Of a DNA stretch of 64,000 bases, positions 52,539-60,849 are shown one piece after another (the stretch's first letter is position 1; each line of letters begins with the position of its first letter). Position numbers and translations under genes: made by a program. The notes under the pieces are model-generated. The model was not told the DNA's origin. It made no database searches and saw nothing but the letters and a program-made list of their open reading frames with translations. The DNA is taken from NCBI GenBank assembly GCA_900751885.1, contig CAADTH010000064.1, positions 1-64,000 of the forward strand. The letters run 5' to 3'. Origin of the DNA: Clostridia bacterium (GTDB lineage Bacteria > Bacillota > Clostridia > UBA1381).

Positions 52539-53366
52539 GTGCAATTTTTCAAAAATAAAGTTGTAATTGCGATTGTCTCCATCATAGGTGCTGTTTTGAT
52601 TCTGGCAGGGGTTGCAGGCGTAACAGGAGGAAAAAACAGCCCTATTACCAACGCGGTGGGAATTGTGTTTTCGCCGGTGCAAAAGGCGGTTTCAGCGGTT
52701 GCGTCCTCCATCGACGATTTTACTGTGTTCGTATGGGAAATGCGTGGATATAAGCAGGAGAATGAACGGCTGGTCGGAGAGATTAACAAGCTAAAAAAAG
52801 AGAACCGTTCCATCGAGGATTATAAAAATGAGAATGAACGCCTGAAAGATCTTTTGGGTTTAAAGCAGGCAATGACAGATTTTGATACCATTACCGCAAA
52901 GGTGATTGCATATGAGCCGAACAACTGGTTTGAATCCGTGGTGATTGACTGCGGAGAAAAGGATGGAGTCACAAAGGAGGCTGTCGTCATGACAGCGGAC
53001 GGCGTTGTCGGTCAAATCACAGAAGCAGGCGCGAATTGGGCGCGTGTATCACCAATCATCAACGCAGACAATGCGCTTGGAGCACGGGTTGTTCGTACAG
53101 GTGATATCGCAGTTGTAGAGGGCGATCCGTCTCTTGGCAGGGAGTCTCTTTGTAAAATGACGTTCATTGCAAAGGACGCCTCTCTTATTGTGGGGGATAT
53201 GATAGAAACATCAGGACTCGGAGGAATCTATCCTGAGGGATTGACAGTCGGGAAGGTGAAGGAGATTCATTCCGACAATGCGGGTGCAATGCAGTATGCA
53301 GTCATAGAGCCTGCAGTGGATTTTATCCGAATGCACGAAGTGCTGATTATCAGACAAGGGGAATAG
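52539..53366 (+). CDS. mreC: rod shape-determining protein MreC
   Basis: 275 residues from GTG 52539. A membrane segment (about 8-28) is followed by a coiled coil (about 66-100, RLVGEINKLKKENRSIEDYKN) and the two-barrel MreC domain (IAYEPNNWFESVVIDCGEKDGV, GGIYPEGLTVGKV). It connects MreB to PBP2 outside the membrane. It ends six bases before mreD. Confidence 0.95.
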   Translation: MQFFKNKVVIAIVSIIGAVLILAGVAGVTGGKNSPITNAVGIVFSPVQKAVSAVASSIDDFTVFVWEMRGYKQENERLVGEINKLKKENRSIEDYKNENERLKDLLGLKQAMTDFDTITAKVIAYEPNNWFESVVIDCGEKDGVTKEAVVMTADGVVGQITEAGANWARVSPIINADNALGARVVRTGDIAVVEGDPSLGRESLCKMTFIAKDASLIVGDMIETSGLGGIYPEGLTVGKVKEIHSDNAGAMQYAVIEPAVDFIRMHEVLIIRQGE

Positions 53367-53372
53367 AAGCAT

Positions 53373-53864
53373 ATGAAACAGCTCAAATTAGGCGTTTGGA
53401 TCGTTCTTTTACTTTTGTTCCAGACGACAATCAGTAGATACATATCGGTCGGCGGCATCTTTCCCGATGTCACCTTTGTGTTTATCATCTGCTTTGCGGT
53501 GCTGGAAGAGAAATTTTCTTACAATATTATCATTCCGGTTGTGTGCGGGGCATTGATTGACCTTTTGGGAGACCGCGCGTTTGGAATCAATGTGGTCGCC
53601 TATTCCTGTTCTGCGCTCATCTGTTATGGAATCGGAGAACAGTTTTTCAAACAAAAGCTGGGATTTGCACTGCCGATGGTATTCGTGTTCAGTCTCCTTT
53701 GTGAGAGTCTGTTCTTTTTGCTGCATTTTGCGGTACTAAAAGAGGTGAGCTTTGTAAGTTCGTTTGTATCGGTCATTCTGCCGATGTCGGTTTATAATGC
53801 AGTGGTTACGCTGGTGATTTATCCGCTTTTGAAGCTGACAGTGTACCGGAATCAGATACAATAA
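53373..53864 (+). CDS. mreD: rod shape-determining protein MreD
   Basis: 163 residues, hydrophobic with five to six membrane segments, beginning MKQLKLGVWIVLLLLFQTT. The conserved GALIDLLGDRAFGINVVAYS stretch (about 61-80) and PMSVYNAVVTLVIYPLLK near the end are typical. It is the integral membrane partner of MreC. Confidence 0.93.
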   Translation: MKQLKLGVWIVLLLLFQTTISRYISVGGIFPDVTFVFIICFAVLEEKFSYNIIIPVVCGALIDLLGDRAFGINVVAYSCSALICYGIGEQFFKQKLGFALPMVFVFSLLCESLFFLLHFAVLKEVSFVSSFVSVILPMSVYNAVVTLVIYPLLKLTVYRNQIQ

Positions 53865-53896
53865 AAACTTGGCTAGAGTGATGTGGAGGAATCAGG

Positions 53897-55999
53897 GTGG
53901 AGGAGAAAGATAACAAACGATTTATTGTACTTTGTATTGCGATTGGACTTTTAGCAGCCATTTTAATTTGGAGACTTTGTAATTTGCAGATTGTAAATGG
54001 AGAGCAATATTTGGCGATGTCTACAAGGCGTTTTGCAACGAGCCTGGTGGACAAAGCGCCGCGGGGAGAAATTTTAGACCGGAACGGAAAACCCTTGGTA
54101 GGAAACCGCGTCGGGTATTCTCTTCAGCTGCAAAAAACAGACATGCCAAATGATGAATTCAATGATATGCTCCTGAAGCTTTTAGAAATATTAGATGAAT
54201 CAGAGTATGACTACTATGATTCGCTTCCGGTTACAACGCAGGAGCCGTATGAATTCAATTTTCAGGATGACAATGAAAATGGGAGCACAGAGGACGAAAA
54301 AGAAGCATGGTTTGCAAAGCAGGACAAAACCATCAAGGCAAATCCGTCCATGTCACCCAACGAGTTGATGCAATACTATAAAGAAAAGAAATATAAGCTT
54401 CGAGAGGGGTACACTCCCGAAGAGGAGCGCCGAATTATCGGCATCCGCTATGAGACAGGACTTCGTGGTTTTTCCATGACCTCTCCGTTTGTTGTTGCGG
54501 AGGATGTTGATATCAACGTAGTCACGAAAATCAAGGAGCGTCAGACCGAGTTTGACAGCGTGATTGTCACAACGGATTACATGCGCAACTACGAGCAGGG
54601 AACACTTGCAGCGCATGTCTTGGGGAGAACTGGAAAGATGAACGCGGAAGAATATGAAACCTATAAAGAAAAGAACTACGGCTATAACGACATCATCGGA
54701 AAACAGGGAATCGAAAAAATTGCAGAGGAGCATCTGCGCGGAGAGGACGGAACACAGGGGGTAGAGCAGAATGTCAACGGAAAGGTTGTCAAGCTGGTCG
54801 ATGATGTGGCGGCAAAGCCGGGCGCCAGCGTGACACTGACGCTTGACTCCAACCTTCAGCGCGTGGCGGAGGAGTCGCTCGCCCGTAATATTGAGAAGGT
54901 GCGCCGGGAGGGCGGAAATCCAGACGCTCGCCGCGGTGGAGACGCAAATGCAGGGGCGGTTGTCGTCATTGATATCAAAAATGGAGACAATCTCGTGAAT
55001 GCAACGTATCCAACCTATGACCCTGCCCAGTTCAACAAAAATTATCAAACACTCAGCCAGGACAAAAATAAGCCAATGTGGAACAGAGCAATCAGCGGAA
55101 CCTACACACCGGGCTCTACCTTTAAGCCGCTCACTGCAATCGCGTCCTTGGAGTGCGGCGCGATTGGACTGCGTGAGACGATTCGAGATGAAGGAAAGTA
55201 TAAATTTTATGAAGATTACCAGCCGACCTGCTGGATTTGGAACGAACAGCACCGCACGCATGGGAACCTCGATGTGTCCGGCGCAATCGAAAACTCCTGT
55301 AACTACTTTTTCTACGAGGTAGGAAGGCGGCTTGGAATCGACAAGCTGGACGAATACGCGAAAAAGTTTGGTCTCGGAGAGCTTACGGGAATTGAGCTGG
55401 AGGAGGAAGTAAAGGGTTATGCGGCAGGGCCTGAGTCAAAGCAGAAAATTGGAAGAACAGAGGATGATAAGCGCTGGTACGGCGGTGATACCATCCAGGC
55501 GGCAATCGGACAGTCGATTCATTCCTTTACTCCGATTCAGCTTGCCAATTATGCCGCGACCATTGCAAACGGCGGTACGAGATACAAAACACACATTATC
55601 AAAAATATTCGTTCCTCCGAAGACGGAAGCCTTGTAAGCGAGACAAAGCCCGAGGTGGCAGAAAAAATTGATTTGAAGCCATCCACGCTCGCCGCTGTCA
55701 AGAATGGAATGGAACGTGTGGTTGATGAAGGTTCGGCGAGCAGTATCTTTCAGGACTATCCAATTAAAATCGGCGGAAAAACGGGTACGGCTCAGGTTGG
55801 AAAAAAATCCACAAACAACGCGCTCTTTATTGCATTCGCCCCGTTCGACGATCCTGAAATCGCGGTTGCAGTCGTCATGGAGCACGGTCTTCGCGGCGCG
55901 AATGCGGGATATGTTGCAAAGGACATTTTCGATGAATATTTTAAGCTAAATAACCAGACAGTGCCGGATAATTATGGGAGCAATGAGCTGCTGCCATAA
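53897..55999 (+). CDS. mrdA: penicillin-binding protein 2 (elongation transpeptidase)
   Basis: 700 residues from GTG 53897. One membrane segment (about 10-30), the PBP dimerisation domain (KAPRGEILDRNGKPLVGNR), and an inserted acidic loop (about 110-170) rich in Glu/Lys. The transpeptidase domain has the nucleophile Ser in GSTFKPL (about 407), the SxN-type motif NSCNYFF and KTGTAQ (about 629). It cross-links lateral wall peptidoglycan together with RodA. The last gene of the mre cluster; minC follows after 25 bases. Confidence 0.95.
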   Translation: MEEKDNKRFIVLCIAIGLLAAILIWRLCNLQIVNGEQYLAMSTRRFATSLVDKAPRGEILDRNGKPLVGNRVGYSLQLQKTDMPNDEFNDMLLKLLEILDESEYDYYDSLPVTTQEPYEFNFQDDNENGSTEDEKEAWFAKQDKTIKANPSMSPNELMQYYKEKKYKLREGYTPEEERRIIGIRYETGLRGFSMTSPFVVAEDVDINVVTKIKERQTEFDSVIVTTDYMRNYEQGTLAAHVLGRTGKMNAEEYETYKEKNYGYNDIIGKQGIEKIAEEHLRGEDGTQGVEQNVNGKVVKLVDDVAAKPGASVTLTLDSNLQRVAEESLARNIEKVRREGGNPDARRGGDANAGAVVVIDIKNGDNLVNATYPTYDPAQFNKNYQTLSQDKNKPMWNRAISGTYTPGSTFKPLTAIASLECGAIGLRETIRDEGKYKFYEDYQPTCWIWNEQHRTHGNLDVSGAIENSCNYFFYEVGRRLGIDKLDEYAKKFGLGELTGIELEEEVKGYAAGPESKQKIGRTEDDKRWYGGDTIQAAIGQSIHSFTPIQLANYAATIANGGTRYKTHIIKNIRSSEDGSLVSETKPEVAEKIDLKPSTLAAVKNGMERVVDEGSASSIFQDYPIKIGGKTGTAQVGKKSTNNALFIAFAPFDDPEIAVAVVMEHGLRGANAGYVAKDIFDEYFKLNNQTVPDNYGSNELLP

Positions 56000-56024
56000 A
56001 TGAGCATAGGGGAGGGGATTTTGA

Positions 56025-56654
56025 GTGACAAAGGATAAGGTGGTATTAAAAGGGAAAAAGGATGGCGTGAATGTCATATTGACATCTGATATGCCGTTTG
56101 CGATTATCCTAAAGGAAATCCAGACAAAATTTGAACAGTCCAGGGAGTTTTTTTCCAAGGGAAAGTACAAGGTGAACTTTTCAGGGCGATCTCTTTCACA
56201 GAAGGAACGCCTGCAAGTGGAACAGATGCTTCTTTCTCTTCTCGACGACAGTGAAATCCTGATTGGATATGACACACCGGAGGAGCTTTCACCAAAGCCG
56301 TTTGAGGATATCAAAGAGGGGTATACCAAATTTCATGAGGGAACCGTCCGAAGCGGACAGCGAGTGCAGTCAGAAGGCAATCTCGTTATCGTTGGAGATG
56401 TCAATCCCGGCTCGGAAATTGTGGCGGCAGGCAATGTGGTGGTGATGGGAGCAATGCGCGGCATTGTCCATGCGGGCTGTACCGGTAACCGCAGTGCGTT
56501 CATTGTTGCCTTGAATCTTGCGCCGACACAAATTCGGATTGCCGATATCATCACGCGTCCGCCGGACAATGAGATTCGTACTGACGTGGTGCCAGAGAAA
56601 GCATTCGTGAAGGAAAACACCATTTATATTGAGGAATATTTGACAAAATTATAG
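56025..56654 (+). CDS. minC: septum site-determining protein MinC
   Basis: 209 residues from GTG 56025, nine bases after GGGAGGGG. The N-domain (about 1-95) inhibits FtsZ assembly. The C-terminal right-handed beta-helix (about 105-205: TVRSGQRVQSEGNLVIVGDVNPGSEIVAAGNVVVMGAMRGIVHAG) binds MinD. It stops division at the poles. Confidence 0.95.
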   Translation: MTKDKVVLKGKKDGVNVILTSDMPFAIILKEIQTKFEQSREFFSKGKYKVNFSGRSLSQKERLQVEQMLLSLLDDSEILIGYDTPEELSPKPFEDIKEGYTKFHEGTVRSGQRVQSEGNLVIVGDVNPGSEIVAAGNVVVMGAMRGIVHAGCTGNRSAFIVALNLAPTQIRIADIITRPPDNEIRTDVVPEKAFVKENTIYIEEYLTKL

Positions 56655-56681
56655 ACAAACTCAAGGGCGATATGATATAGT
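56652..56681 (+). promoter_or_regulatory. possible minD promoter
   Basis: TAGACA (56652-56657), an 18-base spacer and TATAGT (56676-56681), just after the minC stop. It would give minDE a transcript independent of the mre-minC run. Confidence 0.4.
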
Positions 56682-56711
56682 ATAAACAAATGTAAATTTG
56701 GAGGTCAAAAC

Positions 56712-57509
56712 ATGGGTGAAGTAATCGTAATTACATCCGGGAAAGGCGGCGTTGGCAAAACGACAACGAGTGCAAACGTTGGAACAGCGCTCTCGCTTTT
56801 GGGAAAAAAGGTCGTTTTGATAGATACCGATATCGGACTTCGGAATCTGGATGTGGTACTTGGGCTTGAAAATAGAATTGTATATGACGTGGTAGATGTC
56901 ATAGAGAAGAAATGCCGTCCAAATCAGGCAATGATCAAAGACAAACGCTTTGATGGGCTGTATTTGATTCCGGCGGCACAGACAAGAGACAAAAATGCAG
57001 TCTCCCCGGAACAGATGGACGCACTTTGCAAAGAGCTGAAAAAGGATTTTGATTATGTCTTAATTGACTGTCCTGCGGGAATCGAGCAAGGCTTTAAAAA
57101 CGCAATTTCCGGTGCAAATCGCGCGATTGTCGTGACAACGCCTGAGGTTTCTGCTGTGCGCGATGCCGACCGCATCATCGGACTTTTGGAAGCGAATGAA
57201 ATTCGTGATATCCGCCTGATTGTCAACCGCTTGAAAATCGACATGGTGAAAAAAGGCGATATGATGAATGTTGATGATATTTTGGATATTCTGGCGATTG
57301 GCTTGATTGGCGTCGTGCCGGACGATGAGGATATCATCACATCCACAAACCGCGGTGAACCGGCTGTCACGAGTGACAAATCCCAGGCAGGACAAGCCTA
57401 CCGCAATATTGCAAAGCGTATTACAGGTGAGGAAGTGCCGATTATGGATTTGGAGGCAGAGAAGGGATTTGTCTCTGCAATTAAAAAATTGTTTGGCAAA
57501 AAGAAATAA
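56712..57509 (+). CDS. minD: septum site-determining protein MinD
   Basis: 265 residues after GGAGGTC. Deviant Walker A SGKGGVGKTTTSANVG (about 9-24), switch DTDIGLRNLDVVLG, and YVLIDCPAGIEQGF. The C-terminal amphipathic helix FVSAIKKLFGKKK anchors it to the membrane in the ATP form. It recruits MinC and is released by MinE. Confidence 0.98.
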   Translation: MGEVIVITSGKGGVGKTTTSANVGTALSLLGKKVVLIDTDIGLRNLDVVLGLENRIVYDVVDVIEKKCRPNQAMIKDKRFDGLYLIPAAQTRDKNAVSPEQMDALCKELKKDFDYVLIDCPAGIEQGFKNAISGANRAIVVTTPEVSAVRDADRIIGLLEANEIRDIRLIVNRLKIDMVKKGDMMNVDDILDILAIGLIGVVPDDEDIITSTNRGEPAVTSDKSQAGQAYRNIAKRITGEEVPIMDLEAEKGFVSAIKKLFGKKK

Positions 57510-57524
57510 AGGGGGAGACAGAGG

Positions 57525-57836
57525 ATGGATTTTTTCGGCTTTTTCAAAGGAAAAAAACCGGCGTCTAAGAACACAGCCAAAGAACGGTTACAGCTTGTTT
57601 TGATTCACGACAGAGCGAATGTTTCTCCTGAATTTCTTGAAATGCTGAAGGGTGAGATTTTAGAGGTACTCTCAAAGTACGTGGAAATTAATCAGGAAGA
57701 GTTCGACATTGAACTGACCCGCGCAAAGAGCGAGGATGGAACACATGACGTCCCGGCGCTTGTAGCAAATATACCAATCAGTAAAATGAAACGTCCGGAA
57801 GCGATAAAAAACGAGAAAACCAGCAAGAAAAAATAA
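57525..57836 (+). CDS. minE: cell division topological specificity factor MinE
   Basis: 103 residues. The N-terminal amphipathic start (MDFFGFFKG), the MinD-binding helix region (AKERLQLVLIHDRANVSPEFLEMLKGEIL) and the C-terminal topological domain (DFDIELTRAKSEDGTHDVPALVANIPI equivalent) are present. It stimulates MinD ATPase. A genuine MinE implies MinCD oscillation rather than DivIVA-based placement. Confidence 0.95.
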   Translation: MDFFGFFKGKKPASKNTAKERLQLVLIHDRANVSPEFLEMLKGEILEVLSKYVEINQEEFDIELTRAKSEDGTHDVPALVANIPISKMKRPEAIKNEKTSKKK

Positions 57837-57872
57837 ATACTGAAAAAGATTGGATTTGAGGAGGGACGGATT

Positions 57873-58277
57873 TTGAACATTGCATTGATTGCGCATGACA
57901 AGAAAAAAGAATTGATGGTACAGTTCTGTATTGCATATAAGGGCATCTTAAGCAAGCACATGCTGTTTGCGACAGGAACGACAGGAAAGCTTGTGATTGA
58001 GAACACAGGAATGCGTGTATACAGGTTCCTATCCGGACCGCAGGGCGGCGATCAGCAGATTTCCGCACGGATTGCATACAATGAGATTGACTTGGTTTTA
58101 TTTTTCCGAGACCCACTGTCTGCGGAAAATTATGAACCGGATGTATCCTCCATGCTTCGCCTTTGTGACATGCACAACATTCCGGTTGCCACCAACGCGG
58201 CGACAGCTGAGGTACTGGTGCGAGGACTGGATCGTGGGGATTTGGACTGGAGAGATATCGTGAACCCAAAAGACTGA
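57873..58277 (+). CDS. mgsA: methylglyoxal synthase
   Basis: 134 residues from TTG 57873, after GAGGAGGGACGG. It converts dihydroxyacetone phosphate to methylglyoxal and phosphate. Family motifs: MNIALIAHDKKKELMV, FATGTTGKLV, and GPQGGDQQISARI with the catalytic Asp, then FFRDPL and NIPVATNAATAE. It is co-transcribed behind minE and ends at a terminator. Confidence 0.95.
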   Translation: MNIALIAHDKKKELMVQFCIAYKGILSKHMLFATGTTGKLVIENTGMRVYRFLSGPQGGDQQISARIAYNEIDLVLFFRDPLSAENYEPDVSSMLRLCDMHNIPVATNAATAEVLVRGLDRGDLDWRDIVNPKD

Positions 58278-58283
58278 GAATAC

Positions 58284-58305
58284 AAAGACCTTCGGGTCTT
58301 TTTTT
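58284..58305 (+). terminator. terminator after mgsA
   Basis: AAAGACC-TTCG-GGTCTTT followed by T's; the UUCG tetraloop is a particularly stable form. It closes the long mre-min run. Confidence 0.9.
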
Positions 58306-58403
58306 CGTGCCGAAAGAATAAAGTCGTCTGCTTCGAATTTTTTTGGTAAAGCGACAAAGAGAGAAAAAATTGTTAAAAAATTAGCAGAATTTGCGCGTTT
58401 ATA

Positions 58404-58432
58404 TTGACACACTTGTAAAAATTTTATATAAT
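58404..58432 (+). promoter_or_regulatory. consensus promoter of the hydrogenase operon
   Basis: TTGACA (58404-58409), 17-base spacer, TATAAT (58427-58432). Transcription would start at about 58439, which makes an ATG at 58447 an unlikely start for hydC. Confidence 0.85.
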
Positions 58433-58494
58433 AAGCCATATAAAATATGGGGAGTTTTGTGAAAACTGCCGACGCTGATTGGGAGGATAGAGTG

Positions 58495-58968
58495 ATGTTC
58501 GATATGGAAGCGGTGGACGAAATTCTGGACCGGTATGGTCTGGAGCAGCGACATCTGATTACGATTTTACAGGAAATACAAGCACAGTTTCGATATTTGC
58601 CGCAGGAAATCTTGGAGCATGTTGCAAAGAAAATGGAGCTTTCTGCGGCAAAGATTTATAGTGTGGCAACCTTTTATGAAAATTTTTCTCTTCAGCCAAA
58701 GGGAAAGTATGTAATAAAAATATGTGACGGAACAGCATGCCATGTGCGAAAATCTATCCCGATCTTGGAGAAGGTTCGCTCTGTTTTGGGTTTGAGTGAG
58801 GAAAAATGTACGACAGATGACATGATATTTACTGTGGAGACAGTATCCTGTTTGGGGGCATGTGGACTTGCCCCTGTTTTGACTGTCAATGACAAGGTAT
58901 ATCCGGCAATGACGCCGAAAAAAGCAGTTGCGCTTTTGGATGAAATCAGAGAGGGGGAAAACAAGTGA
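58495..58968 (+). CDS. hydC: bifurcating [FeFe] hydrogenase gamma subunit (NuoE-like)
   Basis: 157 residues from ATG 58495 with GGGAGG seven bases upstream. It is a thioredoxin-like [2Fe-2S] protein: Cys ligands in CDGTAC (about 77 and 82) and CLGACG (about 118 and 122), preceded by the helical HLITILQEIQAQFRYLPQEILEHVAKKM. It shuttles electrons within the HydABC complex, which oxidises NADH and reduced ferredoxin together to make H2. It overlaps hydB by four bases (GTGA). Confidence 0.93.
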   Translation: MFDMEAVDEILDRYGLEQRHLITILQEIQAQFRYLPQEILEHVAKKMELSAAKIYSVATFYENFSLQPKGKYVIKICDGTACHVRKSIPILEKVRSVLGLSEEKCTTDDMIFTVETVSCLGACGLAPVLTVNDKVYPAMTPKKAVALLDEIREGENK

Positions 58969-60845
58969 TTTGTTCGCATCAGGAATTTGAGCTGTTTCGA
59001 AAGCAATGTGAGGATGCACTCAGTCTGCAAACCATGAAGGTGTTGGTCTGCGCCGGTACTGGCTGTGTGGCAGGCGGTTCCATCGAAATCTACGATAGGC
59101 TCGTTGCCATGTCAAAGGAAAAGGGCTTGAATGTAAAGATTGAATTGGATTTTGAGGACCGGCATGAAGGGATTGGCGTGAAAAAAAGCGGCTGTAATGG
59201 ATTTTGTGAACTTGGTCCGCTGATTAAGATTGAGCCGCAGGGATGGCTGTATATCAAGGTGAGTCCGGAGGACTGTGAGGAGATTGTGGAAAAAACTATC
59301 CTAAACGGACAGCCGGTTGAGCGCCTGTTTTATTCCTATCACGATGTTACATATCCAAAGCAGTTCGACATTCCATTTTACAAAAAGCAAACCAGAACAG
59401 TGCTTGGAAATTGCGGACAGATTGATGCGGATTCCATTGAGGAATACATCGCAAAGGGCGGATACCGAGCGCTCGAACGCGCCCTGTTTCAGATGAATCC
59501 AGAAGAAGTTTGCCGTGAAATCTCAGATGCCGGACTGCGTGGACGCGGTGGCGGCGGATATCCGGCAGGCAAAAAGTGGAGTCAGGTGCGTTCCCAAAGG
59601 GAAACAGAGCGGTATATTGTCTGCAATGGTGACGAGGGAGACCCGGGCGCGTTCATGGATCGGAGCATCATGGAAGGAAATCCCCACCGCATGCTCGAGG
59701 GAATGATTATCGCAGGCATCGCAATCGAATCGCAGGAGGGCTATATCTATGTGCGCGCGGAATATCCGCTCGCCGTTACCCGCCTGAAAACCGCGATTGC
59801 GAGCGCTGAACGTTTGGGACTTTTGGGAGATGATATTTTGGGAAGCGGATACAGCTTCCATATCCATATCAATCAGGGTGCGGGTGCATTTGTATGCGGT
59901 GAGGGAAGTGCGCTCACCTCCTCGATTGAAGGAGAACGCGGAATGCCGCGCGTGAAGCCGCCGCGCACGGTTGAGAAGGGATTGTTTGCCAAGCCGACGG
60001 TGCTGAACAATGTGGAGACATTTGCCAATGTCCCTCTGATTATCCGTGACGGTGTGGAGGAATACAGAAAAATCGGAACAGATACAAGCCCAGGCACAAA
60101 GGCCTTCGCTATCACAGGCAATGTCAAAAACACTGGTCTCATTGAAGTGCCGATGGGTACAACGCTCCGCGAGGTTGTATTTGACATCGGCGGAGGAATC
60201 AAGGATGACAAAAAATTCAAGGCAGTCCAGATTGGAGGACCGTCCGGCGGCTGTCTGACCTTCACAGAAAAGCACTTGGATTTGGCGCTCGACTTTGATT
60301 CTCTCAAGAAGGTGGGGGCGATGATTGGCTCCGGCGGTCTTGTTGTTATGGATGAAAATACCTGTATGGTCGAGGTGGCACGCTTTTTCATGAACTTTAC
60401 CCAGAATGAGTCCTGTGGGAAGTGTGTTCCGTGCAGAGAAGGAACCCGGCGGATGCTTGAAATTTTGGAGCGTATCGTAAAGGGAAATGGAACTTTGGAG
60501 GATTTGGATGTCCTTCAGGAACTCGCTGAAACAGTGTCGAAAACAGCGCTGTGCGGACTCGGAAAGACTGCCGCGAACCCTGTTTTGAGCACACTTAAAT
60601 ACTTTAGACATGAATATGAGGCGCATGTGGTTGAGAAGCGCTGTCCGGCAGGCGTTTGCCAGGCGCTCAAGAAAATTCAGATTAATGCGCAAACCTGTAA
60701 GGGATGCAGTAAGTGTGCAAAGGGCTGTCCGGTCAACGCGATTTCAGGCAAAATCAAACAGCCGTTTTCAATCGACCAGGCAAAATGTATCAAATGCGGC
60801 GCATGTGTGGATACCTGCCCATTTGGCGCGATAGAGGAGGGATAA
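58965..60845 (+). CDS. hydB: bifurcating [FeFe] hydrogenase beta subunit (NuoF-like)
   Basis: 626 residues from GTG 58965. An N-terminal thioredoxin-like [2Fe-2S] domain (CAGTGC about 29-34, CNGFC about 74-78) is followed by the FMN/NAD domain (GLRGRGGGGYPAGKKW, YIVCNGDEGDPGAF, GAGAFVCGEGSAL). A 4Fe-4S site comes next (ESCGKCVPCREG, about 482-493) and a C-terminal pair of ferredoxin clusters (CKGCSKCAKGCP about 577, CIKCGACVDTCP about 606). It holds the bifurcating flavin and NAD site. It lies between hydC and hydA, a standard order. Confidence 0.96.
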   Translation: MICSHQEFELFRKQCEDALSLQTMKVLVCAGTGCVAGGSIEIYDRLVAMSKEKGLNVKIELDFEDRHEGIGVKKSGCNGFCELGPLIKIEPQGWLYIKVSPEDCEEIVEKTILNGQPVERLFYSYHDVTYPKQFDIPFYKKQTRTVLGNCGQIDADSIEEYIAKGGYRALERALFQMNPEEVCREISDAGLRGRGGGGYPAGKKWSQVRSQRETERYIVCNGDEGDPGAFMDRSIMEGNPHRMLEGMIIAGIAIESQEGYIYVRAEYPLAVTRLKTAIASAERLGLLGDDILGSGYSFHIHINQGAGAFVCGEGSALTSSIEGERGMPRVKPPRTVEKGLFAKPTVLNNVETFANVPLIIRDGVEEYRKIGTDTSPGTKAFAITGNVKNTGLIEVPMGTTLREVVFDIGGGIKDDKKFKAVQIGGPSGGCLTFTEKHLDLALDFDSLKKVGAMIGSGGLVVMDENTCMVEVARFFMNFTQNESCGKCVPCREGTRRMLEILERIVKGNGTLEDLDVLQELAETVSKTALCGLGKTAANPVLSTLKYFRHEYEAHVVEKRCPAGVCQALKKIQINAQTCKGCSKCAKGCPVNAISGKIKQPFSIDQAKCIKCGACVDTCPFGAIEEG

Positions 60846-60849
60846 GGCA

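Noticed and set aside
54353..55261. 302-codon open frame on the minus strand
   Set aside because: Antisense to PBP2, with repeated hydrophobic runs that mirror its codons; no start signal.
59523..60692. 389-codon open frame on the minus strand
   Set aside because: It lies wholly inside hydB, has no ribosome site and reads as low-complexity Cys/His/Arg sequence; it is a shadow of the GC-rich codon pattern.
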